Notes: generated by a model not told the origin, from the letters alone. Numbered from the stretch's first letter, positions 20,106 to 31,867 are shown. The stretch: DNA of 64,000 nt from Prochilodus magdalenae (GCA_024036415.1 JAMWET010000511.1:1-64000); one strand, 5' to 3'. Program-made: numbers and translations.

Positions 20106-20815
20106 TACAATCATACTTACAATAAAGTCTCTTTTTTTAGGAAATAATCAACCTGTATATTAGGAGAGAAATAGAATAAGTTAATTTCTTAGCAACAGTC
20201 AAAAGTTTCACAAGACTATAAACAATAAAGGCAACCACAAAAATGTCATAATTAATTTTTTACATTTTTTATAATCTCTCTGTATTCCTTAGAATTTAAC
20301 TATTTGTTCTTGCTCATGGACCTGTTATGGTCTATTATAAAAGATAAGGTGCAGTTGTAGGTTAATTACGATAACAGCTTACCACATCCAGGACCACAAA
20401 TAGTTTTAAAAAAAAAAAAAAAAAAAAGTGTTCTCAGTGATATGTTGTATTGCTCTTATACATATTTACAAATATACTTACAATGAGGGTCAAACTGCTC
20501 AGAAAAAAGCAAACCTATATATTAGGAGAGAAATAGAATAATTTTAGATTTTAACAACAATCTAAATTTCCCCAAAACTAGACCCAATAAAGGCAGCCAC
20601 ATTAGCTGACATAGTTTCTTCACTTTAAATGTATTACAACTGATATTTTCAATTATATTTTATAATCTCTCTTTATTCCTTAGAATTATACCATTTGTTC
20701 TTGCTCCTGGGCCTGTTAAGGTCTGAGATAATCTAAAAAAAGATAATCTGCAGTTGTAGGTTAATTACGATAACTTAAGTTATCACATCTGGAAACAGAA
20801 AAAAAAAATGTTCTC
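20106..20815 (+). repeat. ~361-bp direct duplication
   Basis: 20106-20440 and 20467-20815 share ACTTACAAT (offset 361), TATATTAGGAGAGAAATAGAATAA, ATAATCTCTCT(G/T)TATTCCTTAGAATT, TTTGTTCTTGCTC and GCAGTTGTAGGTTAATTACG in the same order. The copies have diverged by substitutions and small gaps, with poly-A runs at 20407-20428 and in the second copy. No coding frame. Part of element 2's upstream region. Confidence 0.8.
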
Positions 20816-22195
20816 TGTGCTGCATGAACAGGCCAAAATTTTGGATAAAGTGTGGCAGAAAAACATGACCAACTAAAACGCTAACTAAAGCTAACTCTTC
20901 TGCTAACTAGGGAGCTAGTTTACAGGATAAAACATTTCTGTTCATTCAGTTTATTTATGGTTAATGACACCAAAGCCTTTAGTATAATTTATGTTCTTGC
21001 AGACATTTATGTCTGTTCTGAAAGGTAGTGTCTACAGTGTTTTCTTATTTAATGATTAAACATGTCGCATGTCGGTGCACGACTGATTCTGAGGTAAACT
21101 TAAGGTGACGGTACACCTGTGGCTAAGCTAACGCTACATAAACGTGTAATCTTTACACAACTAATAAATACTGTTTTATTAAACAGTGGTAATCTACTAG
21201 ATCTTCCAGATAAATAGTAAACATGTGATCTTTTCAGTTATTTTGAGGTAATTTCCACATTTATCCATCATTTTCCCTTCAGAAAACACTGGGCACTACT
21301 TACAAACAGAAGGCAACCGTTGCTCTGAACTCCTCACGAGCTGGGCTAAAAATAGCTGCAGTCTTGCGTCTCCTCTTCTTCTTGAGGCCTCCGTCAATAC
21401 ACGCGGCAAATTGCGCTACTGACACCTGCTGGAGACTGAGGTTTCGTGTATTTCACATCTCGATGTGTAGCTAGGGCTGTACCCGACTCAGAATTTTGCC
21501 AGTTGAATCGGATTCGCGTGTCCTGGCCCACGATTCGACTAATCGTTCATGTTTTTTCTCCATGTACATTATCTTGTAATAAGTAAATCAATTTGTATAT
21601 GTTTCAGATCTGATTCTCCTCATTTAGAAAGTCAGCAGAGTCACAGGCCTGGCGTATGATGATCGATCTGAATTAGAGCCTGATTTTATTACAGAGTATA
21701 GCACCGGGCAGCAGCGCGTATTTATGCTAAACATTAGTGCTTATAACTTATAGTCTTTTAATTTCACTTCTAACCGCTTCTTCAGTAGCTAAATGACGAG
21801 CAGAATTAGATTTAATTTGTTCGGATTCTCCTCTTCAGAAGCTCCTCCAGGCGTTCTCTGAGACATCGTCCCCCCGTGTTTCTCAGCTTCACAGCTTTAG
21901 CTTCCTTCAGCGGTGAACTGCCAGCGCACCTTGTCACGTGGATTTAATTTTTTAGCAAGCATGTGTCATAGCCCAGTTAGGACTTAAATATATATTTATT
22001 ATTCCCTTTATTAATTATTAAAATGTTTTTAAATTCCTAAAGTTCTTGTGCATTTTTGTAAGCTTTAGTCTGTTTTACGGGAAAAAAAGGTCACTGTTGT
22101 CAGTCGACTTTAAGGTTCTTAGTCAACTTAAAGGGTCTCCGACTGAGATTCGTACATATGTCTTATATAATAAAGGTAGCAGTAGTTTTAGGCTA
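20816..22195. other. upstream region of element 2, no gene; possible hAT-like MITE
   Basis: A moderately CpG-bearing stretch (21290-21560) could hold a promoter for the minus-strand polyprotein. TAGGGCTGTACCCGACTC at about 21472 and ATTCGACTAATCG near 21533, with AGTCGACTTTAAGG near 22102, resemble the ends of hAT-type MITEs from memory. Boundaries are not clear. Confidence 0.3.
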
Positions 22196-22199
22196 CCAG

Positions 22200-22399
22200 G
22201 ACGTTACAGGTAGCAGTTAATGTAAGGTGACAGGGAATTTAAGATGGCAGTGAATCTAAGGTGGTAGGAATTAATTTAAGGTGGAAAAGAATTTAAGGTG
22301 GCAGTAAATTTAAGGTAGCACAACTTTTAAACGTTTCAACGTAATGATCTGACTTTTTTAAGCCAACTTAAACTTTGTTCACGAACTTTCCCTTTCTAG
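22200..22399 (+). other. element 2 hairpin terminus with AATTTAAGGTGG repeats
   Basis: A short AATTTAAGGTGG array (22200-22318), then TTTTAAACGTTTCAAC, GACTTTTTTAAGCCAACTTA, an imperfect hairpin AAACTTTGTTCACGAACTTT and CCCTTTCTAG ending at 22399. The left hairpin arm has two changes relative to element 1 (AAACTTTGT for AAAGTTCGT). Confidence 0.87.
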
Positions 22400-22570
22400 T
22401 TATATTTGTTGTTTTTTTGCTCCTGACCTAAAGCTCTCGATTTGCAGGAATAATGAATGCTCAGATGTGAAGTATGTAGACTGATGGGTAAAGGCATGTA
22501 ATGTATGTACACCACATAAGGTAGAATTTCATTGCTATTTCAGCATTTCCGCACAAAAAAAGTAGTTTGG
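22400..22570 (+). mobile_element. right piece of the interrupted LINE 3' end (tentative)
   Basis: Begins TATATTTGTTG directly after element 2 and contains GGTAGAATTTCATTGCT, a phrase typical of LINE trailers in fish. Joined to the sequence ending at 8341 it would form a continuous A/T-rich trailer. Confidence 0.3.
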
Positions 22571-23199
22571 TTTGGCTCTGTTCTACAGGAAATGACAGAA
22601 TTCATGATTGTTGAAGTCAGGATTGTTCACAGTGGTTTTAGAAGCCAAATATCTGAAGTTGAATGCTTTACAAACATTGACATTCTCTATAAAAGAAAAT
22701 TAAAGATATGAATACAACAGAAATCCCAAAAAACTGCTTCCTGGATTCATCACTACTGTAGTATAACCAGCATTACATTTCAAGTGTGTAGGTTAGCTGG
22801 TCATTTTGGATAGTACATAAAACGTCTGAGAGCCATGACGCCTGGTTCGCCACCACCACTGTAAAGAAACATGAAAGAGTCAGTTTCTCTACAGTGAACC
22901 ATTTCACATCAGACCAAACTTGGGAGTTTTTGTTGACATCACAACCACTGAATTGTACACATAGTGATACATCGATGGCAGTTCCACAAAGTTTTTTTTG
23001 TGCAATGTCTCAGTAGAACCAGTTTTGAACTCCTGTTTGAGAAGAATTCGTGAGCTGGAGTGAAGTGTTCTCATATCACGGCCATCAATACTATTTCTTT
23101 CTCTAATAAACCAACATGACTGTGAGTGCAAGACTGTCTAAGACATTAGCCCCAACTAAGTATTGAGTGCTGTACATGCTCATACTTTTCATGTTCATA
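22571..23199. other. no gene recognised; probable repeat DNA
   Basis: Includes TCTCTACAGTGAACCATTTC near 22890 and a 75-codon minus-strand open frame (22904-23131) without recognisable motifs. Probably the body of the repeat whose end is at 23200-23460. Confidence 0.35.
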
Positions 23200-23460
23200 C
23201 TTTTCAGTTGGCCAACATTTCTAAAAATCCTCTGTATTGGTCTTAGATGATATTCTAATTTTCTGAGAGACTAAATTTGGGGTTTTCATTAGTTGTCAGT
23301 TATAATCATCAAAATTAAAAGAGAAAACACTTGAAATATATCAATCTGTGTGTAATGAATGAATATAATACACCAGTTTCACTTTTTGAATGTAATTACT
23401 GAAATAAATCAATTTTTTCATTCTAATTTTATGACCAGCACCTGTATATAATAGTTTCCA
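23200..23460 (+). mobile_element. common fish interspersed repeat, 3' part
   Basis: TTGGTCTTAGATGATATTCT, GGGGTTTTCATTAGTTGTCA, GAAACACTTG-like GAAAACACTTGAAATATATC, TCTGTGTGTAATGAATGAAT, CAGTTTCACTTTTTGAATGT and GACCAGCACCTGTATAT occur in the order known from a very abundant vertebrate/fish repeat end. The class is not certain. Confidence 0.45.
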
Positions 23461-24940
23461 TACATGCACATTATGAACAACAAACTGCTTTATTTCAAAA
23501 GAGATGGAAGGTCAGCTGTCCATAATATGGTTGTTATCCACTTAAAACAGCTATACAAAAATGTTAAACTTTATATAATATATATTCATTACATTTTTTT
23601 TTTCATTTTGTTCATCTTTTCAATTAAGTCTATACTGTTTAAGTACACTAACAATTATAACCCTTTGTCACACTACTTATGGACCTCCTTCCATGTATCC
23701 AGCAATGACAAACCGATCTACAGAAGTGAAAGCCTGGATAAACACCCGGGTCTCAAACGGGTCTAACCAGCAAATGGCTTGCTCAGAATAACTCCTGTTC
23801 ATTTTGCCAAAGCTTTCAGACTGGATGAGGATAAAAGAGAGCGGCACTGCTCACAGCGTTGCCATCTACAGTCCAGTTTTCCGTAGAGGCCTGTTGGTTT
23901 GGAGAGGTGTGAGCATGTAGGCAGAAAGGATGAGGGTGCAGGATGCTGGCTGATGAAGCCTGAGCTGTTGCGAGTGTCAGAAAAAGCAGCAGATGGCTCA
24001 TCTGTGGCATCGCACCAAACTGGCAGAGTGGAAACTGTCCCATCACACAGCAAGTGCCCACAGTGTTTTCTCTTGGATTCCTGCCTTTTGGAGGTGTAGC
24101 CTATGAGACAGAGCTGAGCTTCCGATCTGCAGAGTTATAGCACAGGGGCTTCTTTTATCAAACACTTCTTTACTTTATTGTATTTGTTGCTGAGTCTAAC
24201 CTGCTATTGTAACTCAGCAAACAAATTGTAACTGTGCACTGAAGTCACAGATTATTATCATATTTCATTTTAGTCCCTGTACAGGATGTGTTCACATGTT
24301 CAAACCTTTTTATATACGTGTACATCAACAAACGCTGCCAACCACTTTGACAGTGCCTGTGTGCCACCATCATTACAGTGTGCATTTAGTGACCATTGTG
24401 TTTTATGAACCACTGGGAGGCAAATGCTCTGAATTCAGCTAAAGAACAAACACAGAATTAAACTGAAATAGAAATGAGGCTCCAGACCTACACATGCACC
24501 AGGACTACAGGGGGCCTTGCAATATAATTAGTAGTATGTACTATGTAGTTCGCTAATGTGATTTATAGTGTATGCTGTACCATAAAACACATGAGCAAAC
24601 TCTTTATGTGGTGTGGTTAGGCAACAGAGAGAAACCAGATAGTCTTTTTTAGCATATTTAAGCATATGGTTGTTTGATTTTCCTTTTAACAGCATGGAGA
24701 GATAGACGTAATATGACTAAACAAATGAAACTGAAGAAATGTCATTTAACACCAGCTATAAAATGCATTTAACACAAAAACAAAGAAAAATGTTAGGAAA
24801 TCCACTCTTCTAGTACTGCTTAAAATTTCTTAAAATTCCTAAAATCGGTTACAAAACATTAGAACATTGTTAGAGTGGATTTTGAAAACGAAAGTCTTAT
24901 TCACATGCCCAAAATTTAGATTGGGAATATATAAAGGGCA
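23461..24940. other. no gene recognised
   Basis: 23800-24110 is GC-richer and open in three overlapping frames. One minus frame has a signal-peptide-like MSHLLLFLTLATAQASSAS, but it has no splice or promoter support. The rest is A/T-rich with no recognised repeat. Confidence 0.35.
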
Positions 24941-25700
24941 ACAGACAGCAAGATGCATAAAGAAACCTCCAACAGTCCTAAAATGTCATTACGGGACCTT
25001 CAGATAGCTCTTTCTACAGTTGCTGTAAAACCTGCATCTACCATCAGAAAGAGGAATGTTCACAAGTGATTGCACAGGAGATTTTCATTGGGGTAGGAGG
25101 AAGGGGTGTGCTGTCAAAAACAAAACATCAGCTCATAACTGAAGCTTGCAAGAGACCCCTGAGAAAAAGACCAGAACTTCTGGAACAATATGCTTTGGAC
25201 AGATGAATCCATTGTTGGTTTATTTTGGGCACAGTAACAGAAGGAAAACCAAAAGCAGCGGCAGGGAATCTGCTATGAATTCTTTGTTGTATCAGAGGGT
25301 GCTTGAAAAAAACATGAGACTATCTGTCCAAAACCTTAAGCAGGGGTAGAGCGGTCAACATGAAAACTACCCAAATCATTTCAGTAAATCCACCCAGGGA
25401 TGGCTAAAGGAAAGAAATGGAGAGTTCTGGAATACCAAAGTCAGAAAAGGCCATGCCTTAATCCTACTGAGATGCTGTGGGGTGATTTGAAACTGACTGT
25501 GGATGGAAGAAACCCATCAAACATCACTCAGCTGAAAGAATTCAAAGGGGAAAACTTTCTCCCAGTCAATGTCAGAGAAACGTCTAATTGAGGTTATTTC
25601 AACCAAAGAGGGGAATATCAGCCATATAGCCATCAGCCAATCTTAACAGAGGGTGTTTTCCATAAGACCTGTCAACTGCATTTTATTTTTCCTTTTACAT
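24941..25700 (+). mobile_element. decayed Tc1-like transposase remnant
   Basis: The plus strand gives, across frame changes, WNNMLWTDESIVGLFW-like residues near 25180-25225 (first catalytic Asp region) and RPCLNPTEMLWGDLKLTVDG near 25450-25500 (third catalytic Glu region). A trailing HPSNITQLKEF-like end (NPSNITQLKEF) follows. The order and spacing fit a Tc1 element. Many stops and indels are present, and no terminal repeats were recognised. Confidence 0.75.
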
Positions 25701-26615
25701 TTTGGTTAAATAAACAATAATCAAAGTCAAATTTTCTTGATTTTGCAATGGTGATGTAATAAAATTACCTTTATTTGAACAAGATCAAATATTAATATTT
25801 CTTTGGTGTGCGAATGCATCCACCCCACCACCATACAAAACATAAAAAAAGTATTGGGTTTCTGTTTCTTCCTGTAAGTAATAAAAGGAATTTCTTAGAA
25901 CCTCCTGAGCCAAAAGGGACCCAAGGTATATTGTTTTTATTCTATCTCTGGTGTCGTCATGATACTAGCAGATTTCCTGTAAAGACATTATTGATGGCTT
26001 TGTCTCCAAAAAGGATGGAGTCCCACGAGCAGGATGATTCTTAAGACCACCAAATGTTCAGAAAGGGCTCTTTATATTGCATCCAATACATTAGTATGAG
26101 GACGGCAGATGTCGCAATAATGTTAAGCAGTATATTATACTGTGCCACTAACACACACATTGTTTTTATAAGGTGTCAGGATGTGAAGTCATTTACATCA
26201 GGTCTGCCTTACATATGGCATATGAGGGCTCCTTCATAAAACACATGACTCCCTGTCGTTGCTAAAATCATTTTACACCTTTTAAAAACACCATTTGGTT
26301 TTACATTGTATGAACATTTCGTGATGAATGGACTCAAAGAACATGAACAGAAATTAAATTAAAAATTAATGTTCAAGATATACAAGATATTTGTACTGCA
26401 GTACTGATATCTTTCTACAGTCTGTCCACAGTCCCAAAACCACCCTTTTGTTGGCCTACAGTTAGTGGGAGGAAAGTCTAGTTACATAAAAAATAAGTTA
26501 TGTTTTTTTTTACCTGTAAAGTGATTATTTTAGGGATGATAATAAGGTTTTGGTCCAACAGCTGCAATATATTTAACAGAAAATCACACAGCCTAAACAT
26601 CCAAATATACACTCA
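25701..26615. other. no gene recognised
   Basis: A/T-rich DNA with two short open frames (about 25808-26044 and 26054-26239) that show no recognisable motif. Confidence 0.45.
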
Positions 26616-27090
26616 TCATCAAACGAGCAGTTGTACCCAGAAGGAATTGGAATGACAGGAATGAAACTTGATGAGTAGGTGTAACATCATGAGATGTACA
26701 AATGCTCAGCCACGCATGTGACGTAACCAAGGACTGGCCTTAACTCTGTACCTGACTGACCCAACAGCCATGAATCCTGACATTCAGTGAGCAGTGATGC
26801 TCTCCATGAGTCATCCTGTTAGTGCCAGCACCATTGGCAGACGGCTGCCCAGCACAGGACTACATACACACAGACCGTTATGACGACTGTGCTTAACACC
26901 ATTTCAACGTCCCCAAAGACTGCTATGGTGTCGTGCCAGGCTGTCATGAAGTCAGAAAGGTGGCGGGTCATTTTCAGTGGTAGAGATGACCAACAAATCC
27001 GTGAAAATATTCAAGCTGCATGGGATGTGTTTTCTTACCATTAGGAGCCTCTACAACTCCATGATGAGATGTATGCATGTTTGTTAGCAA
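26616..27090 (+). mobile_element. Tc3-like remnant, copy 1
   Basis: Similar to the reverse strand of 51340-51870. Shared phrases include CCAAAGACTGC(T/A)ATGGTGTCG, TGCCAG(G/A)C(T/G)GTCATG and GAAAATATTCAAGCTGCATGG. The translation of the shared part has the QRRQRLQWCRARRSW and FSDESRF character of Tc3-type transposases (clearer in copy 2). Strongly decayed, with an internal deletion relative to copy 2. Confidence 0.6.
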
Positions 27091-27189
27091 ACATGGCGGC
27101 CATACTGAGACACTACTGCTGTATGAGTGGCTCAGTAAACATTGTGCCTAAATTTATCATCATTTATAATTCCTGGTAATCTTTATCTT

Positions 27190-27635
27190 CCTTCCCAAAA
27201 GCATTGCAATCCAACACTTCCTTCAGGGTGCAACATTTCTTAATAGTTGCACTACTGTACTTGACTGGTTGTGTCTGCATACAGCTGCACACATCGTTTT
27301 GCACATGTAACTGTTCTTGTATGGTTATATTTCAGCTCATTTTGCACAAACACCACTTTACTACAGACTGTTACAATGTAACTAATGTAGCACATACCTG
27401 CACAATGTATATAGTCTGTATAATTCTAAATTGTTTACATTTTATATTTTATATTTTATTTATATATTCTCTGCATGCTTAATTTTTTGACCCTTGTTAT
27501 CTGTCTATTTATATTTATACTTTTTATTCTATGACATCCAATGTGGGCAGCAAAGTAAGAATTTCATTGTACAGGGAAACTAGTTTCCTTACTGTGCATA
27601 TGACAATAAAGCTTTGAATCTTGAATCTTCTTTTA
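27190..27635 (+). mobile_element. LINE 3' tail (L2/CR1/Rex-like)
   Basis: An A/T-rich trailer with AGAATTTCATTGTACAGGGA and ATATGACAATAAAGCTTTGA followed by a short TGAATCT repeat at about 27617-27631. An octamer microsatellite at the very end is characteristic of CR1/L2-type LINEs. No reverse transcriptase coding is preserved here. Confidence 0.5.
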
Positions 27636-28964
27636 ATTACGAGTGTAACATATTTTTTCTGTATTTAGTGTGCTCATTCTTCATTCTGACTCACTGTCTT
27701 TCCAAGAACTCTGCAGGGATATTTTCCACACCTCCAAAGAAGATATAGAAGCTGCAGTACAGTTGTGGTTGTCGTCTTCTAAGAACTCCTTCAAAGTCAA
27801 AGGTTTTCCAGGAAGCTTTGCATGAACTACTGTAAGGTGGGCTTATTAATATTCATGATGCTTTCAGTCAAAAAGGAATCGCCAGTTTCAGATCCCCCTC
27901 CCTGCCGGTCTGATGGTTGTAGACATGGTTTGAAGAGTGTTTCGTTGCTTCAGGGATGTTCCTACCACCTTGTGCTGCTTTCAAAGGTCTCAGATTTTAG
28001 ATTAATCAATTCATAAAACCCTACTCCACATCTCAGACGTCCAGTTTCAGTGTTCTAGTGCAATATTCTCTCCTTTTTTAGTCTTTTCCTTTCCTCGACT
28101 TCTTGACAGCTACACATCCTTTCATACTTGTTCCAGTGGAAGGATGGACAGAAAAACCAGTGGATTTTTTTCAGATTCATCATTTTTGATGACACTGGAA
28201 ATTAATCGTTTGTATAATTAATGGCTGTTTGGACTGAAAGCTGAATAAATGGTTACAACAAATAGTTGGTCTTGTATATTAGCTTGTGATATATGACTTG
28301 TTCATCACATACATTGTCGTACAAATCAGAACATCTACGTCCTGAGAGGTATAAAAACAAACAAGCACACACCTTCCTGATTAGAATCACGGGATTATCT
28401 GCAATACATCACATTGACAGCAGCCAGCTAGCTCACCTCTGCAAGACGGTCTAGAAAATCGAATCATTACACACGCTAAAAATAACCCCTTTATTTTTCT
28501 CTTCCGCTCCTCACCCACAGTCCAGTGCTCCCTCACGCATTTTCTCCTTTTATCCGCTGCCTCGCAATATGTTGTCTCTTTTTCATCTATTTCTGCCAGT
28601 CTCTGTCGCCAGCCTAACACTGCCAGACTCAACAGCACAGCATACAGACAACTGCCAATAGCAGAAACAGCATCAGTTTTATTGACATCAATAAGTATCC
28701 AGACTAATGCAATAGTTTGAACACCTCCGTGTTTTGTTGACTTTCATAGACAGTTTCTAAATGTTTGTTGAGTTTAAAGGGGCAATGTGTCCAATGACAC
28801 AACTTGTTGAATTCATGCTCAAACCATAGGGGGCAACATTTCTCCAAAAACTTGCAGTCTCCACTTTTATCGTAAAAAAAAAAAAAAACACAGCTCAATG
28901 CTTAAAACTACAAATCTTACATATAACCCCTTTAACATACTCTCAACACAGCAAATGTGTTGCT
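27636..28964. other. no gene recognised
   Basis: Mixed-composition DNA with an A-tract at 28875-28889. No splice-bounded exon or named repeat was recognised. Confidence 0.45.
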
Positions 28965-29200
28965 GTAGTTTTCCTGTGGGTGCCTTGGTTCACTCCCAAA
29001 GTCCAAAGACTTGCTGTCAGGCAAGCTGGTGATACCAGAGTGGCCTCTGGTGTGACGGTACCTGCCTGTGTGTCTCCCTTAAGATGTACTGGTGACCTGT
29101 CCAGGTTGTGTCTTGTCTTTTTCTCCAAATGCCGCTGCAATCCAGGACAAGGGGTCTAGGCGGTAATGGAGTGAAATTTTTTCCGAAGAGCAGGTCCATG
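28965..29200 (+). mobile_element. decayed copy of a common fish LINE/SINE 3' module
   Basis: TTTTCCTGTGGGTGCCTTGG, TCCCAAAGTCCAAAGAC, CTGGTGA, GATGTACTGGTGACCTGTCC and GATAAGCGG-like GTCTAGGCGGTAATGG occur in the order of a widespread vertebrate repeat that includes ACTGGCGACCTGTCCAGGGT. The copy is about 20-30 percent diverged by eye. Confidence 0.6.
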
Positions 29201-30480
29201 GATTAAGATATTATACATTAATTAAAGTCCACAATTTCTTAGGAGCTTCATAAGTACTTATTTTCACTTTGCAAATTAACCACAAATGTCCTTTGACCAA
29301 GCTTTTTCATATAGCTGTATTACTCATAGTATTTAATATAATGGGAAGTTTGTGATGATACTCCAGAATTCGGATGGACTGCTTTTACGTTTAGAGACAG
29401 CAGGGGGCAACACACGTACAGGCAACTCATTGCCTCCTATGTTTACATTTTCCCATCCTTTTTCTTGGGGTCAAGTTTCTTCAGTCCATCATTAACAGCA
29501 GATGGTTCTTCCAGATAGCTCTATACTTTCGATCAGTTCCTTTCAGATGCATGGTCACCAAAATCAGTGTCACCACCTTCTGTTTCAGTCTGTGACCTGC
29601 ACATGACAAGAGGCATAAAAGCTGTTATGATGCATCTCTTCGTCAGGCTCAGTGTTCTGTGGATGGTGCATATTTCTCAGCATTTCTCTGAGTTCAGTGA
29701 GCAGTGGTCTGACAGCTCCATTGAAAACTACACAGGCGCTGGACCGTTACTGTTCCAGCAGAACAATGGGCTCCAATTATAGAAGGCTCAGCATGTAATG
29801 TGTTCAGGCACAGACCCATCTCACTTATTCCATGACAGCTATCATTATTCTCTCTCTCTCTGTCTCTCTCTTCTTGGTGCTTCTGCTCTTTCAGAACATA
29901 AGGCCTAAATTTTGAGAAGCAGAAAGGTATGCATGTGTGTGAGCGTGTTGGAGAAAAGTAGAGAGCATGGAAAGAAAACAGATGAGGGAAAAAATGAGAT
30001 GAAAAAGAAAGAAGAGAGTGTGTCCATACAGGCCCAGGGGGCAAGGACAGAACTCTTATTCCTTAGACCGATATTACCATACTCATAAATCATTCAAACT
30101 ATTCAGCTATGACACTTTTTCAATAACACACACACACAGTCGGCTATAGCACAAGGGCACCTTTAATTTAACAACTTCTAAATTAAATGAGCATTCTGGC
30201 CTACAACTAGCATTTGGTCTATTATTTGTTATGTATTAATGCAACCATGCACCCCACATACATTTCTTAAACTGATTATCCTTGGTAATCCCTGGAGTGC
30301 AAATCCTGACTGCCAGTTGATCTAGATCTAAAGCAAAGATACCCAAACTCCCAAAATACTGACTAGCCTACTGGTGGGCTGAGGGACAAAAGACAAAAAA
30401 AATCTCAAATGACGAAAGCAGGCAGGTTTAAAATATCATTTTATAATTTTACATGTTATTACTACAATACGAGAAACGGT
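29201..30480. other. no gene recognised
   Basis: Includes a TCTCTC tract (about 29851-29871) and A/T-rich DNA. Short open frames only. Confidence 0.45.
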
Positions 30481-31700
30481 TGTAACGTGTATAAGACGAT
30501 GCCAACTACCACAACGATGAGTCCTTCTTCCTCTTCGCTCACATGGCGAGTGATGGCAGACTCGACCCTACGGTGACTCACTATCGCCTCTTCAGGTACA
30601 AAGGGGCATTACAGACAGGACGGGCGGAGGCTAGCTGGTTAGCACGCTAGCCTCTGTAGTGTTTTCCTACTCTTTAAACCAGGGAGTCACGTTTTAGGTT
30701 TTAAAGCTGGGATTAAGCTGCGGAAGCTAGAGAGGCGTGTTTACCGCAGACGTGTTAATGGTCACAGTAACTTTGGTCTGGGTTGTCCGTTTACTGCAAC
30801 CACCTTATGCTAGTAGAAAGTAAACGGGCTCCATAGAGCATAAAAACTCAGTTAACAATTTGACTGGTTTCTAAACAGCTGCTACACCGTGGAGCAGCCT
30901 CCGGGTAAAGAGTGAAGGCAGATAAATAAAGCCTTCCTTTCTGCTCTGGGTTTGAGCCCACAGCGCCGAGTTTCGCGTATTAATCGCTTTTCTGCTGAGC
31001 CCCGCTGCTGTAGGAAGGAGGCTGGTGGAGGTAGCGACCGTGCTTTTGTTTCACCACAGGGGGCGAAAAACTCTCCAGACAGAGGGAGAAAAAGAGGGAG
31101 GGAGGAGAAAGAGAGAGAGAGGGAGGGAGGAACAATCACAGCCTTTTCCCCCTCTGCTATTCGTCTACTTTGTCTTGCTGTTGGTCTACAGCTAAAACAG
31201 CACTAGCTCCCTGTCGGGTCGCAGCTCGGAGGGTTTGGATTCACTGAACTCCCAGACTCATCATCTTCATCACCGTCAGCAGGACAAACAGTCAATTTCC
31301 CAGAAAACACAGAGAGAGGGAGAAATAGAGAGGAGAGCGGCGGTGATCTCCCACAGGTGTGAGTGTCCTGTCTGTCTGAATGTACCTGTAAAGTATCATG
31401 TGATCAACTCTTTGAGGAGGAGCAGGAGGAGGAGGAGGAGAAGAAAGAGGAGGAGTCGTTTGGTCGTTGAACTGTCGGCGCCGTTCAGTTCCCAAGAGTT
31501 TTCTCCAGAGTTACACGGGATTAAAAGACGGGAAGCACGAAGGGAGGTGTTTATAAAACCCGCTGCCGGTTCGGGAGGAGAATGATGTGAAGTGTTTGAG
31601 CTCCGAGGTTGCTGTGAGATTCAGCTGCCAGAAGAGAATCTCGGTCGACTTTAACCGAAGGCAAGTTCGGCTTTAACTTCTTAATGTTGTTTGAGGGAAC
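30481..31700 (+). promoter_or_regulatory. CpG-rich block: candidate promoter and non-coding first exon
   Basis: CpG dinucleotides are much denser here than elsewhere in the window (for example 30900-31100 and 31440-31660). The plus strand is rich in GAGGGAG, GAGGAG and AGAGAG purine runs, a common 5'UTR feature. Possible donors are CACAG|GTGTGAG near 31357 and a GC-type CCGAAG|GCAAGTT near 31663. Open frames through it are compositional and lack protein motifs. Inference: transcription start region of a plus-strand gene whose coding exons are mostly beyond the window. The gene is not identifiable. Confidence 0.5.
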
Positions 31701-31832
31701 AGAGCCCTAAAACCGACACGAAGTTCCCACCACAGCATCTCAGTCACTTAAGAATGCTTCTCCTCCTCCTCCTCGGCCAGCAGTCCCATTTACTCGGTTT
31801 CTGACGGAGAGCTGGACAGGGGCTGGGGTTCT

Positions 31833-31865
<33 letters not shown>
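31833..31865 (+). repeat. (TG)n microsatellite
   Basis: About 16 TG repeats inside the CpG-rich region, followed at 31884-31910 by a CTC/TCC run. Confidence 0.95.

Positions 31866-31867
<2 letters not shown>

Larger units (their letters stand above)
10455..22399 (-). mobile_element. coding Helentron-type element (element 2), inactivated
   Basis: The left end at 10455 repeats the first 230-240 bases of element 1 (palindromes, TTC/ATT tract, GTGCTTGTGCTTTT). The right end at 22399 repeats its hairpin/CTAG terminus. Between them the minus strand carries Rep, helicase and EEP endonuclease remnants (15.7 to 10.65 kb), preceded by a repeat-coding region (to 17.19 kb). The Rep-helicase-EEP order defines Helentrons within the Helitron superfamily (established knowledge). 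A Tc1 copy (18546-19907) is nested in the 5' part. On the coding strand the palindrome cluster is the downstream end and the hairpin/CTAG end is the upstream end. At least nine stops, frameshifts and deletions show the element cannot encode its own proteins. Confidence 0.78.

Noticed and set aside
23799..24099. Three overlapping open frames, one with a signal-peptide-like start
   Set aside because: Three frames open over the same GC-richer stretch is expected by composition. No splice sites, promoter or recognised family supports any of them.
24941..25700. Active second Tc1 gene
   Set aside because: Catalytic blocks are recognisable but separated by several stops and frame changes.
30640..30660. 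tRNA A-box-like TAGCTGGTTAGCA
   Set aside because: No B box or cloverleaf downstream. It is part of a short GCTAGC inverted repeat.
31235..31585. 116-codon Arg-rich open frame in the CpG-rich block
   Set aside because: Created by GGA/GAG purine runs; no protein motif. Better read as 5'UTR.
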